From: Aurantimicrobium minutum
GTDB lineage: Bacteria; Actinomycetota; Actinomycetes; Actinomycetales; Microbacteriaceae
DNA length: 64,000 nucleotides
NCBI RefSeq assembly: GCF_029893825.1
Contig: NZ_JARXXV010000001.1
Coordinates: forward strand, 1,116,001 to 1,180,000
Direction of reading: 5' to 3'
Shown here: piece after piece, positions 17,129 through 25,881 of the stretch
Numbering within the stretch: the stretch's first letter is position 1
How the letters are laid out: each line of letters opens with the position of its first letter
Notes under the pieces: model-generated
Databases searched by the model: none
Told to the model about the DNA's origin: nothing
What the model saw: only the letters and a program-made list of their open reading frames with translations
Made by a program: the position numbers and the translations under genes

Positions 17129-18235
17129 CTAGTTGGCGTAGTTTCCAACTAGGCGCACAGCACCACCGTTGACACCCTTAGCGCCCTGCTCGAAACCGGT
17201 GAAGTCACGCTCTGAAGTTGAGACCATGCCAACAACCCATGAAGGAATACCGAGCGAGGAAAGCTTGCTGGTCACAGCAGAAGCAGAACCTGCACTCACC
17301 ACGGCAAACATGCCGATGCCGAGGTTCCAGGTTCCTTCAGTGCTTTCGAGAGATTCGCCCGAGAGTGAAGTGAGGACACGGAACACATTGGAGGGAGACC
17401 AGGTCGAGCGATCCACTTCAACCCATGAACCCACCGGGAGAACGCGAGCCAAGTTGGCTGCAATTCCACCACCGGTGACGTGGCTGAGGGCGTGAACACT
17501 GCCGGCAAGTGCGGGGTCTGCGAGAACCTCAACGAGTGGGCCGGTGTAGAGACGAGTGGGCTCGAGCAGAACCTCACCAACAACCCCGCCAAAGTCTGCG
17601 GAAGTGTCTGAGTATGCCAACTTGTTCTCGGCCAGGATGTGGCGAACAAGGGAGTAACCGTTGGAGTGGAGTCCGGAGGATTCCATGGCGATAACGACAT
17701 CGCCGTTGACCACGCGCTCAGCGCCGAGAGCATCAGCTGCTTCAACAACACCAACCGCGGCACCGGCCACATCGTAGTCATCCACGCCAAGCAGGCCTGG
17801 GTGCTCTGCCGTCTCGCCACCAACAAGTGCAGTACCGGTTGCTGAGCAGGCATCTGCGATGCCTTTGACGATGGCAGCAATGCGGTCAGGGAAGACCTTG
17901 CCGCAGGCAATGTAGTCGGTCATAAACAGTGGACGTGCGCCACAGACGATGATGTCGTCTACAACCATGCCGACCAGGTCCTGGCCAATGGTGTCGTGCT
18001 TGTCGAGTGCTTGCGCAATCGCAACCTTGGTTCCCACACCATCGGTGCTGGTTGCCAGCAGTGGACGATCAAAAGTTTTGAGGAATGAGACGTCAAAAAG
18101 TCCCGCGAAACCACCTACGCCACCGAGGACTTCGGGCCCATGAGTGGCCTTAACGGAGGCCTTCATGAGTTCAACGGCAAGGTCTCCGGCTGCGGTGTCG
18201 ACACCTGCACGTGCGTAGGAAGAATTCTGGCTCAC
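17129..18235 (-). CDS. purM: Phosphoribosylformylglycinamidine cyclo-ligase
   Basis: PurM closes the imidazole ring to give AIR, using ATP, in the fifth step of purine synthesis. The 368 residues include GGVGGFAGLFDV near 40, STDGVGTKV near 63, GGETAEHPG near 138 and GGGIAANLARVLP in the second half. The GTG start at 18235 is preceded at 7 nt by TAGACT (18243-18248), so the mRNA should be leaderless. It diverges from purF across 97 nt, a pairing often seen in actinobacteria. Confidence 0.97.
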   Translation of the reverse strand: MSQNSSYARAGVDTAAGDLAVELMKASVKATHGPEVLGGVGGFAGLFDVSFLKTFDRPLLATSTDGVGTKVAIAQALDKHDTIGQDLVGMVVDDIIVCGARPLFMTDYIACGKVFPDRIAAIVKGIADACSATGTALVGGETAEHPGLLGVDDYDVAGAAVGVVEAADALGAERVVNGDVVIAMESSGLHSNGYSLVRHILAENKLAYSDTSADFGGVVGEVLLEPTRLYTGPLVEVLADPALAGSVHALSHVTGGGIAANLARVLPVGSWVEVDRSTWSPSNVFRVLTSLSGESLESTEGTWNLGIGMFAVVSAGSASAVTSKLSSLGIPSWVVGMVSTSERDFTGFEQGAKGVNGGAVRLVGNYAN

Positions 18236-18289
18236 AGCATCAAGTCTATCCTCAGGAAAGATGTGCCAGACTTGACTAGGAACTCGCCA

Positions 18290-18323
18290 GAGCTCCTTTA
18301 CGCACCTCGAGTTTCAGGAGCTC
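18290..18323 (+). promoter_or_regulatory. Inverted repeat hiding the purF ribosome binding site
   Basis: GAGCTCCT (18290-18297) and AGGAGCTC (18316-18323) are perfectly complementary across 18 nt. The right arm contains AGGAG, the only good ribosome site before the purF ATG at 18333. The folded RNA would hide it, which suggests translational control; the signal is unknown. Confidence 0.5.
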
Positions 18324-18332
18324 CCACCGCAT

Positions 18333-19790
18333 ATGTGTGGCATCGTCGGAATCGTCTCTACTGAGCCGGTCAATCAGCAAATCTACGACGCACTGTTGCT
18401 TCTGCAGCACCGCGGTCAGGACTCCACAGGCATCGCTACTGCAGATGGTTCACACCTGCACATGCACAAGACCAAGGGTCAGGTTCGTGAAGGATTCCGC
18501 ACCCGCGACATGCGTAACCTGGTTGGAAACGTCGGCCTGGGCCACGTTCGCTACGCCACAGCTGGTGCCGCATCGAACGAAGAGGAAGCTCAGCCCTTCT
18601 ACGTCAATGCTCCCTATGGCATCATCTTGGTTCACAACGGTAACCTCACCAACACTCGTGAACTCACCAATGACCTCTTCCGTGTTGACCGTCGTCACGT
18701 CAACACTTCCAGCGACACTGAACTTCTGCTCAACGTTCTGGCAACCGAATTGCAAGGAACCGTTTCTGGTACCGAGCTGGGCCCTGAGCATGTTTTCACT
18801 GCGGTAGAAAACCTTCACAAGCGCGTGGAGGGCTCCTACGCCGCCATCGCCATCATTGCCGGCCATGGCCTGCTCGCCTTCCGCGACCCCTTCGGCATTC
18901 GCCCCCTGATCTTGGGCAAGCGCCCTACCGAAAACGGTAAGACCGATTACGTCGTTGCCTCAGAATCTCTGGTTCTGGAATCCGGAGGCTACGAAATTGT
19001 TCGAGATGTCGAACCCGGCGAAGCTGTATTCATCACTAAAGACGGTGAACTCTTCTCTCGCCAATGCGCAGAGAACCCCATTTTGCGTCCCTGCTCGTTT
19101 GAGTATGTCTACCTTGCACGTCCTGACTCGGTCATGAACGGCATCTCGGTTTATGAAACTCGTCTGCGCATGGGTGACCGCCTGGCTGCCACTGTTGCGC
19201 AGTATGCGCCACTGGGTGACATCGATGTTGTGATGCCCATCCCCGACTCGTCACGACCTTCTGCCATGCAGGTGGCACGCAAGCTGGGCGTGGAATACCG
19301 CGAAGGTTTCTTCAAGAACCGCTACGTCGGTCGCACCTTCATCATGCCTGGCCAAGCACAGCGCAAGCGTTCAGTGCGCCAAAAGCTCAACGCCATGTCC
19401 GCAGAGTTCAAGGGCAAGAACGTGCTCATCGTGGATGACTCGATTGTGCGCGGAACAACCTCACGCGAAATTGTGGAGATGGCCCGTGCAGCTGGTGCAA
19501 ACAAGGTGACCTTCACCTCTGCAGCTCCACCGGTTCGTTACCCCCACGTATATGGCATCAACATGCCTTCGCGTCAGGAGCTCATCGCTCACGGTCGCAA
19601 GATTCCAGAGATTGCTCAGGAGCTTGGTGCAGACCACCTGATCTACCAAGAGGTTGCCGATATGGAAGCAGCCATCATGGAGGGCAGTAACCTGACCGCT
19701 CTCGACGTGAGCTGCTTCACCGGTGAATACGTCACCGGAACCATCACTCCTGAATACCTGGAGTGGGTCGAGCGTAATCAGCTCAGCTAG
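18333..19790 (+). CDS. purF: Amidophosphoribosyltransferase
   Basis: PurF transfers the Gln amide to PRPP, the committed step of purine synthesis. The 485 residues begin with MCGIVGIV, where Cys2 is the glutaminase nucleophile, so there is no propeptide. VLIVDDSIVRGTTS (about 366-379) is the PRPP motif. The C-terminal part reads GINMPSRQELIAHGR and LDVSCFTGEY, closer to the E. coli type; the Cys set of the [4Fe-4S] B. subtilis type is incomplete, so no cluster is expected. The leader contains a hairpin over the ribosome site (18290-18323). Confidence 0.98.
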   Translation: MCGIVGIVSTEPVNQQIYDALLLLQHRGQDSTGIATADGSHLHMHKTKGQVREGFRTRDMRNLVGNVGLGHVRYATAGAASNEEEAQPFYVNAPYGIILVHNGNLTNTRELTNDLFRVDRRHVNTSSDTELLLNVLATELQGTVSGTELGPEHVFTAVENLHKRVEGSYAAIAIIAGHGLLAFRDPFGIRPLILGKRPTENGKTDYVVASESLVLESGGYEIVRDVEPGEAVFITKDGELFSRQCAENPILRPCSFEYVYLARPDSVMNGISVYETRLRMGDRLAATVAQYAPLGDIDVVMPIPDSSRPSAMQVARKLGVEYREGFFKNRYVGRTFIMPGQAQRKRSVRQKLNAMSAEFKGKNVLIVDDSIVRGTTSREIVEMARAAGANKVTFTSAAPPVRYPHVYGINMPSRQELIAHGRKIPEIAQELGADHLIYQEVADMEAAIMEGSNLTALDVSCFTGEYVTGTITPEYLEWVERNQLS

Positions 19791-19802
19791 TTCTGTAAAG
19801 AA

Positions 19803-20096
19803 CTACTTCTTCGTCACTTCGATGTGCTCGGCAGTTGCCTGAGTCACATGGCGTGAGTAGTAGCGGTCAGCGATGAGCGCAAAGACCAGCCCGAGCGTTC
19901 CACCGAGGGTTCCGGTGATCAGCAGCATGAAGCCAAAGATCTGGGTGAGAGTGAACTCACTGTCATTGGGCAGCGAGAAGGTCAGAATCAACGCGGCAAC
20001 AATGCCAAGAATGATTCCGGCAATCATGAATGCCAAGAACTTGGGTGAACGGCGAACCGTGACCTGCTCTGTGGTGATGCTTTCTTTTTCGCTCAT
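19803..20096 (-). CDS. Two-helix membrane protein of unknown function
   Basis: The 97 residues have a polar N-terminus (about 18), two transmembrane helices (about 21-44 and 52-77) separated by a short polar loop, and a cytosolic tail with RYYSRHVTQA. Homologs of this layout sit beside purF or sterol-carrier genes in related actinobacteria, as I recall. The gene starts 1 nt after the sterol-carrier-like gene stops, so they share an mRNA. It converges on purF with a 12-nt gap. No function can be assigned. Confidence 0.7.
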   Translation of the reverse strand: MSEKESITTEQVTVRRSPKFLAFMIAGIILGIVAALILTFSLPNDSEFTLTQIFGFMLLITGTLGGTLGLVFALIADRYYSRHVTQATAEHIEVTKK

Positions 20097-20097
20097 G

Positions 20098-20457
20098 TCA
20101 CCATTGTGCCAGTGGTAGCTGGGAGCTCAGATCACTGCGCACACCAGAGGCACTGATTTTTCCTGCGTCATAGGCTTCTGCCCAGCTCACCATGCCGGTA
20201 GCCAGCGCAATCCAGGTCAGTGAATCCATCTCCACCACATTCGGGGGTGTTCCCCGAGTATGTTCTGGACCTTCCACGCACTGGATTGCTCCAAAAGGTG
20301 GAACTCTAAGCTCCACGGTGTGCCCTGGTGCTGCATCGCTCATCATCTGAAGCAAATACCGCACCGCACCTGCCACATCGTTTCGTTCGGTGGAGCCGGC
20401 CTGCACCGCAACAACGGCCGCGTGGCCCTCAACAGGATCAACCCGAGGTTTTGCCAT
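20098..20457 (-). CDS. Sterol-carrier-like (SCP_3) small protein
   Basis: The 119 residues resemble the bacterial SCP2-like family found in actinobacteria: VRYLLQMM, then VELRVPPFGAIQCVEG, VVEMDSLTWIALATG and a C-terminal SGVRSDLSSQLP. The fold has a hydrophobic tunnel for lipids in SCP2 relatives; the ligand here is unknown. It is the middle gene of a likely operon, 5 nt after the prenyl diphosphate synthase gene and 1 nt before a two-helix membrane protein. That fits a membrane or isoprenoid role. Confidence 0.75.
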   Translation of the reverse strand: MAKPRVDPVEGHAAVVAVQAGSTERNDVAGAVRYLLQMMSDAAPGHTVELRVPPFGAIQCVEGPEHTRGTPPNVVEMDSLTWIALATGMVSWAEAYDAGKISASGVRSDLSSQLPLAQW

Positions 20458-20462
20458 GGTGC

Positions 20463-21524
20463 TTATGCCGAGCGAGATACGACGTGCTCTGCAAAAGCAG
20501 ACAGTGCCTGCTTCACTGGACCTGAGGGAAGAACCTCCAGTGCAGCAACAGCTTCTGAAGCCCAGCGTCGTGCTTCTTCACGAGTGGCCTGAGTGACAGG
20601 GTGTGCATAGAGCTCAGCAATAGCTAGTTCTAGGTCGGCATCTGCTTCGGCAGAATCAACATCGGCATCATCGCGAATACGGGCAAGCAGTGTTGCTGCC
20701 TCTGGGTCAGTTGCCGCCTGCTGTTCCAGCAGAAGTGTGGGCAGTGTGGGAACACCTGCACGCAGGTCTGTTCCTGCCTTCTTGCCAGTGTCACCCGAGT
20801 CTGGTGAGAGGTCTAGAACATCATCAGCGAGCTGGAACGCAACACCGATCTTGTCCCCGAACTCGACCATGGCGTCTTCGTATTCCAATGGAGCGCCCGA
20901 GTAAACAATGCCGCAGCGTGCTGCTGCAGAAATCAATGAGCCGGTCTTGTCTGCCAAGACCTGGATGTAGTGGGAGATGGGATCTTCATCCGGGCGAGGG
21001 CCGATAGTCTCGTGCAGCTGCCCGAGGCACAGGCGCTCGAAAGTTTCAGACTGGAGCAGCATTGCCTTCTCGCCCAGACGGGTCATCAGGGTGCTTGCTC
21101 TGGAGAACAACAGGTCACCGGTCAGGATTGCTACCGAGTTTCCCCACACCTCGTGAGCGCTGGGAACACCACGGCGAAGCGGAGCTTCGTCCATCACGTC
21201 ATCGTGATAGAGCGAAGCCAGGTGGGTAATTTCGATGGCTTGTGCTGCGGTGACAACCTCAGGAGTTGCACCATTACCCAGCTGTGCAGTGAGCAAAGTC
21301 AGCATGGGGCGCACGCGCTTACCACCCGCACCGAAGAGGTAGCGGCCGGAGACATCAGCCAGGGCATCAGCGAAGTGAAGCTCTTTACTCAAGCCGTCTT
21401 CGATGGTGGCGACACCGGCATCAATGACGTCTGCCAGCTGCTTTGTCTCGGGCGAAGCAAACAGGCGCTGGCGCAGAGAAAGACGACCGGTGACTCCGGC
21501 TACTCCGCTCACGCTTGCATTCAC
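20463..21524 (-). CDS. Polyprenyl diphosphate synthase
   Basis: This all-helical prenyltransferase (353 residues) adds isopentenyl units to build the long tail used by MenA for menaquinone. The first Asp-rich motif is DDVMDEAPLRRG (about 113-124) and the second DDVLDLSPD (about 236-244), with GGKRVRPML near residue 70. Chain length cannot be fixed by eye; the context beside menG argues for a menaquinone side chain. The GTG start at 21524 has TAGGCT 6 nt upstream (21531-21536), so the mRNA is probably leaderless. Confidence 0.93.
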   Translation of the reverse strand: MNASVSGVAGVTGRLSLRQRLFASPETKQLADVIDAGVATIEDGLSKELHFADALADVSGRYLFGAGGKRVRPMLTLLTAQLGNGATPEVVTAAQAIEITHLASLYHDDVMDEAPLRRGVPSAHEVWGNSVAILTGDLLFSRASTLMTRLGEKAMLLQSETFERLCLGQLHETIGPRPDEDPISHYIQVLADKTGSLISAAARCGIVYSGAPLEYEDAMVEFGDKIGVAFQLADDVLDLSPDSGDTGKKAGTDLRAGVPTLPTLLLEQQAATDPEAATLLARIRDDADVDSAEADADLELAIAELYAHPVTQATREEARRWASEAVAALEVLPSGPVKQALSAFAEHVVSRSA

Positions 21525-21543
21525 CCGTTTAGCCTAGTCCTGC

Positions 21544-22251
21544 TTACTCGACTGGCTTAATGCCGCGGTGCAGGGCAACCACGCCTGCGGTGAGGTTGCG
21601 ATACGCCACGTTCATAAAGCCAGCTTCACGAATCCACGTTGCGAGAGTTGCTTGGTTGGGCCAGTCCGCAATCGAGTCTGCGAGATAGGTATACGCCTCG
21701 GTGTTTGTGGACGAAAACTTCGCTACAACAGGCATCACCTTACGCAGGTAGAAGTTGTAGCCGGCGCGAATAGGTGCAACCGGTGGAGTCGAGAACTCGC
21801 AGATCACTATTCGACCACCAGGTTTGGTCACGCGGTAAAGCTCAGCAAGTGCCCTCTTGGGCTCAACAACATTCCGAAGACCGAAAGACATGGTCACTGC
21901 ATCAAAGCTGTTGTCTGCAAAGGGAAGCTTGGTTGCGTCAGCTTCAACAAACTCCAGCAAAGGATTTTGGCCATGCTTTTTTCGACCAACCTCGAGCATG
22001 CCGGGTGAGAAGTCGGCAGCTACGACATGCGCACCGGACTTCGCCAATGCGACTGAACTTGTGCCCGTGCCGGCAGCAAGGTCCAACACTCGCTCGTCTG
22101 CTTGAGGGTTCACTGCACGGGTCGTGGCAATACGCCACAACACGGCATTACCGGCAGAGAGCAGGTTGTTGGTGACGTCATAACCGGCAGCAACGTCGTC
22201 AAACATTGCCGAAACGGCTTCGGGCTTCTTAGACAGGTCAGCGGTAGTCAC
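21544..22251 (-). CDS. menG: Demethylmenaquinone methyltransferase
   Basis: MenG (UbiE family) adds the C2 methyl in the last step of menaquinone synthesis. The 235 residues carry the SAM motif LDLAAGTGTSSVALAKSG (about 56-73) and the UbiE signatures YDVTNNLLSAG near residue 24 and RVTKPGGRIVICEFSTP near 142. GTG 22251 is preceded at 6 nt by TAGACT (22258-22263). It diverges from menF, so both reactions are served by one 36-bp promoter gap. Confidence 0.97.
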   Translation of the reverse strand: MTTADLSKKPEAVSAMFDDVAAGYDVTNNLLSAGNAVLWRIATTRAVNPQADERVLDLAAGTGTSSVALAKSGAHVVAADFSPGMLEVGRKKHGQNPLLEFVEADATKLPFADNSFDAVTMSFGLRNVVEPKRALAELYRVTKPGGRIVICEFSTPPVAPIRAGYNFYLRKVMPVVAKFSSTNTEAYTYLADSIADWPNQATLATWIREAGFMNVAYRNLTAGVVALHRGIKPVE

Positions 22252-22287
22252 AAGAGAAGTCTACGGCTCAGGCGTAGGCTGTCTCGG
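22252..22287. promoter_or_regulatory. Compact divergent promoter between menG and menF
   Basis: Two -10-like boxes face outward in 36 bp: TAGACT on the minus strand (22258-22263, 6 nt from menG GTG) and TAGGCT on the plus strand (22275-22280, 7 nt from menF GTG). Each -35 region must fall close to or inside the other gene. Both transcripts would be leaderless and the two RNA polymerases would compete. Confidence 0.6.
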
Positions 22288-23562
22288 GTGAGCTTGTCAG
22301 CATCCCGTGGACTACGTGTGGAGTCGGTGTCGTTAACCGCCTCGCCTGAGTTGTTCACGCTTCTTCGCGTCGACTCACCACTTATGTGGTGGCGACGCGG
22401 TGACGGCATGGTTGGCATTGGCGAAATCGAGACGTTGAGCTTCTCCGGGAAGACCCGCATCGCAGAGGCGGGCGCCACTTGGCGTGAAGTTTCTGATGCA
22501 GCACAGATCACAGATTCTGTGAATGTTGCCGGTTCTGGCCTTATCGCCTTTGGCACTTTTGCCTTCCGCTCCACTTCGGCTGTTCCCAGTGTGCTGATCA
22601 TTCCTCAGCTTGTTGTTGGACACCGTTCAGGGCAGTCGTGGCTCACTCGTATTTCCTTCGCTGACGAAGAGGTATCGCCGCTGACGACACAGGCGGCTTC
22701 GGAACTACTTACCGAACTTGTGAACTCGAATGCGTCACTGGGTCAAGCACCTCTCGTCCCGCTCTCCCCAGCCAGCTTGTCCGAGGCAGGATTCACCACT
22801 GCGGTGAACAAAGCAATTGAACGCATTGAGAGCGGCAAGGTGGAGAAGGTGGTTCTCGCTCGTGAACTGGAAGGAACACTGGGCACAGGAGCAGACCTCC
22901 GTGTTGCCATCACTCGCCTTGCTGAAAGCTATCCCGACTGCTGGACTTTCAGCGTTGATGGACTGTTTGGTTCTAGCCCCGAAACATTGATTACTGTTCA
23001 CGGGAAGAAGGTCACTGCACGAGTTCTTGCTGGAACAGCGAAGCGGGGCAATGACAGCGCCACTGACCTTGCTTCCGCTGCAGAGCTAGCCTCCAGTCAC
23101 AAAGATCTCGATGAGCACGGCTTTGCCACGCGTTCAGTTCTGAACGCTCTGGCTCCCTATGCTCAACAGCTCACCGTCAGTGAGTCACCGTTCACACTCA
23201 AGCTTCCAAACGTGTGGCATCTGGCCACCGATATTGCTGGAACCTTAGCCAGTGGTTCGAACTCTCTGGACCTGGTTTCTGCACTCCACCCCACTGCCGC
23301 AGTTGCCGGAACACCCACCCAAGCAGCCGTAGAAGTAATCGACGACCTGGAACCTTTTGATCGTGGCCGCTATGCCGGACCTGTTGGGTGGATCGGTGCC
23401 GAAGGTGAAGGCGAGTGGGCAATCGCGTTGCGTTGTGCTCAGCTCACCGATTCCACAATCACTGCCTATGCAGGTTGCGGCATCGTGTCGGACTCGGTTG
23501 CTGCCCAGGAACTGGTGGAAACAGAAATGAAGTTCCGTCCCATCATTGATGCACTGAGTTAG
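22288..23562 (+). CDS. menF: Isochorismate synthase
   Basis: It converts chorismate to isochorismate, the entry to menaquinone synthesis. The 424 residues include KVEKVVLARELEG, SPETLITVHGKK, LAGTAKRGND, KDLDEHGFATRSV and HPTAAVAGTP, then RYAGPVGWIG, all standard for the MenF/EntC/PabB fold. I placed the start at GTG 22288 because longer frames overlap menG, and because TAGGCT lies 7 nt upstream. Its stop overlaps the stop of convergent menD by 4 nt (TTAG). Confidence 0.95.
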   Translation: MSLSASRGLRVESVSLTASPELFTLLRVDSPLMWWRRGDGMVGIGEIETLSFSGKTRIAEAGATWREVSDAAQITDSVNVAGSGLIAFGTFAFRSTSAVPSVLIIPQLVVGHRSGQSWLTRISFADEEVSPLTTQAASELLTELVNSNASLGQAPLVPLSPASLSEAGFTTAVNKAIERIESGKVEKVVLARELEGTLGTGADLRVAITRLAESYPDCWTFSVDGLFGSSPETLITVHGKKVTARVLAGTAKRGNDSATDLASAAELASSHKDLDEHGFATRSVLNALAPYAQQLTVSESPFTLKLPNVWHLATDIAGTLASGSNSLDLVSALHPTAAVAGTPTQAAVEVIDDLEPFDRGRYAGPVGWIGAEGEGEWAIALRCAQLTDSTITAYAGCGIVSDSVAAQELVETEMKFRPIIDALS

Positions 23563-25250
23563 CGCTCGAGTTCCACTTCAACAAGCTCGGGTCCATCCCC
23601 GGCACCGGTGAGTGCACGTTCAAGTTCACTCACAGTTGCCACCTTGGTGTAACCCCAGCCATAGGCCGCTGCGAGTGCGGCTAGATCTGCGTTCTGTGGC
23701 GTCAGAAAAACGCGATCCATATCTGCTGGCGATGCGCTCTGACCAACCTCAAGGGCATCAAAGATTGTTCCACCGCCATCATTGCCCACAATCACCTGGA
23801 TGCGGGGGCGCACTTCCTGTGTGCCAAACAGCAGTGAACCAGCATCATGCAGAGCAGCGAGGTCCCCCACGACAACGCGAGTCAAAGCATTCTCTGAGGC
23901 AAGCGCAACACCTATCCCAGTGCCGATGGTGCCATCAATACCGGCAAGACCGCGATTGGCATGAACCCTGATCTTCTTCCCGCCAACAAACATGTCAGCA
24001 ACTCGAATCAACCTCGAAGCGGCAAAAACCAAACGGTCATGTGGCCAGGTTGAGCGCCACAGCGCATCCACCAGAAGTTCTCTGGAAATCTTTACCCGCG
24101 AGGCAGCAAGTTCTGCTGCCAGGAATGCTTTCTTTTCCTCGATGCTTTCTGAACGTGATGCCGAGACATTAGGAGCAGTTGCCAAGGCTGCATCTATGGC
24201 TAAGGATTCGTAACGCTCAAACGCGTCGCGTCCATTCACAATCCATAGCCCAAGCCAGTCTCGATCTGTGTCACCGTCTTCAACAACGACTTCATTGACG
24301 AAGGACGCCACGTTAAGACCTGGGTTGTAACCCTCTGGTGCGCTCCCACGAACCACAATGGTTTCGATACCGGTGCTGGAGTCTCCAATGAGAGCAGGAA
24401 TCTCGCGACTGAGTGTGGGGTGACCAAACACCACGATGCGGTCTATCTGACTTGTGAGTTCAGGGTTGGCCAGTAATTCACGATAGGAAGGGATGAGATT
24501 TCGGCCATAGCGGGAACCGCTCGTCACTTCCGCAATGAGGGGCCAGCCACCTTCGTGAGCAACCTCTTCTGCCCGTGGGCCTGCATCTGCACCAGCGATG
24601 ACGATTGTTCGAGGACCGCGCTCTAGAGCAAGCGTTATGCCCTTCGCCGTTGAATCTTGTGACGAAGTGACCCGAGCGAGTTCTCGAACCTCAACCACAC
24701 TCGAGAGTGGCTCACGGAACCCCACATTCAGATGAACAGGGCCTGGTGCGAACAGGTCAGTGGCGGTTTCATAGGAAAGTTCTGCCAGTTCGGTTCCACG
24801 ACGCTGAGCCGTAGAACCGGGGACCGGTGCTGGCTCATCGATGCTTAGGCGAACTGCGGGACCAAAGATATCGTGTTGGTGCGTGGTCTGGTTGCTGCCT
24901 ATTTCTCGCAGCTCTTCGGGGCGATCTGCGGTAACCAGAATCATCGGAACGCCGGCATGATGTGCTTCTAGAACAGCAGGGTGAAGATTCGCAACAGCCG
25001 AACCCGATGTTGTGATCACTACTGCTGGCTTGCGTGATTCAACCGCTATTCCTAATGCCAAGAATCCGGCAGCTCTCTCATCGATGCGCACATGCAGTTT
25101 GACATCTCCACGGCGTTCGAGTTCAGCAGCAACCAAGGCGAGAGCCTGTGATCGTGCTCCCGGGGACAGCACAATGTGCTCCACGCCCAGCTCCACCACA
25201 TGGGTAAGGAACTCAGCGGCAAAGAGTGAGGCAGGTGCTGGCTTGGTCAC
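23559..25250 (-). CDS. menD: SEPHCHC synthase MenD
   Basis: This thiamine-diphosphate enzyme joins 2-oxoglutarate and isochorismate in the second menaquinone step. The 563 residues show EHIVLSPGARSQALA at the N-terminus, VVITTSGSAVANLHPAV near 80, GDLAALHDAGSLLF near 460 and the diphosphate-Mg2+ site VIVGNDGGGTIFDALE near 485. It starts inside the last codons of the small membrane protein gene (25247-25531, 4-nt overlap) and is probably coupled to it. Confidence 0.97.
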   Translation of the reverse strand: MTKPAPASLFAAEFLTHVVELGVEHIVLSPGARSQALALVAAELERRGDVKLHVRIDERAAGFLALGIAVESRKPAVVITTSGSAVANLHPAVLEAHHAGVPMILVTADRPEELREIGSNQTTHQHDIFGPAVRLSIDEPAPVPGSTAQRRGTELAELSYETATDLFAPGPVHLNVGFREPLSSVVEVRELARVTSSQDSTAKGITLALERGPRTIVIAGADAGPRAEEVAHEGGWPLIAEVTSGSRYGRNLIPSYRELLANPELTSQIDRIVVFGHPTLSREIPALIGDSSTGIETIVVRGSAPEGYNPGLNVASFVNEVVVEDGDTDRDWLGLWIVNGRDAFERYESLAIDAALATAPNVSASRSESIEEKKAFLAAELAASRVKISRELLVDALWRSTWPHDRLVFAASRLIRVADMFVGGKKIRVHANRGLAGIDGTIGTGIGVALASENALTRVVVGDLAALHDAGSLLFGTQEVRPRIQVIVGNDGGGTIFDALEVGQSASPADMDRVFLTPQNADLAALAAAYGWGYTKVATVSELERALTGAGDGPELVEVELER

Positions 25251-25531
25251 TGGGGACCATCACCCGGGGGGTTTGTGTTGAGCCCGCGAAGGAAGTCAAT
25301 GTCATCATCTGGAGCAATTGGTCCACGGCGTGATCCTGGAGCGTTCTTTTTGCCACGCCCCACGGTCCACCACAACACGGACCCCACAATCGGCAGAACA
25401 AGAATGAGGAAAATCCATAGCCCCTTGGGAACGCCTCTCACACGAAAGCGATCAATGAGAATCGCATCAATGAGTGAGAACACCGTGAGTGCCACGGCAA
25501 CGGCAACCAGGATGATGATCAGTCGGGTCAT
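25247..25531 (-). CDS. PLDc_N domain small membrane protein
   Basis: The 94 residues hold two transmembrane helices (about 3-25 and 36-61) with the PLDc_N pattern: PKGLWIFLILVLPIVGSVLWWTVG is split by Pro, then a basic GRGKK stretch and a polar tail. This domain occurs in many short actinobacterial membrane proteins of unknown role. Translation is coupled to menD through a 4-nt overlap. TAGACT lies 9 nt before ATG (25541-25546). No enzymatic function is implied. Confidence 0.8.
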   Translation of the reverse strand: MTRLIIILVAVAVALTVFSLIDAILIDRFRVRGVPKGLWIFLILVLPIVGSVLWWTVGRGKKNAPGSRRGPIAPDDDIDFLRGLNTNPPGDGPQ

Positions 25532-25593
25532 AGTTATTCCAGTCTAGGTTGGCTCTCGAAAAGCTCACAGCCACCTCCACCTAGACTTGGACT

Positions 25594-25881
25594 GTGAAGA
25601 AAACAACCTGGGTCTGGTTCACGTTGATGCGTTTGGCAGCTTTCGCCATTCCGCTGATCATCATGCTGTGGCTGGGAATGATTCCTTGGCTTGCTGCCAC
25701 TCTCTCCGCCATTATCGGCCTCTGTGTTTCTTACATCTTCTTCTCAAAGACGCGCAATGAGCTCTCTGCTGCGCTCTATGAAAAGCGTGCTGCCAAGAAC
25801 ATTCCTTCAGATAAGGATGCTGAAGCTGAAGACGCTGAGGTTGAAGCAGGCTTAGCTGAAGAAAGCAAAGGCAAGGCCTAA
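25594..25881 (+). CDS. DUF4229 membrane protein
   Basis: The 95-residue protein has two transmembrane helices (about 8-30 and 34-52), then ELSAALYEKRAAKN and a very acidic C-terminal tail. This matches DUF4229 proteins, which sit in men gene clusters of related actinobacteria. Function is unknown. GTG 25594 lies 6 nt after TAGACT (25582-25587), so the mRNA should be leaderless. Its last 30 nt overlap the end of convergent menA. Confidence 0.82.
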   Translation: MKKTTWVWFTLMRLAAFAIPLIIMLWLGMIPWLAATLSAIIGLCVSYIFFSKTRNELSAALYEKRAAKNIPSDKDAEAEDAEVEAGLAEESKGKA

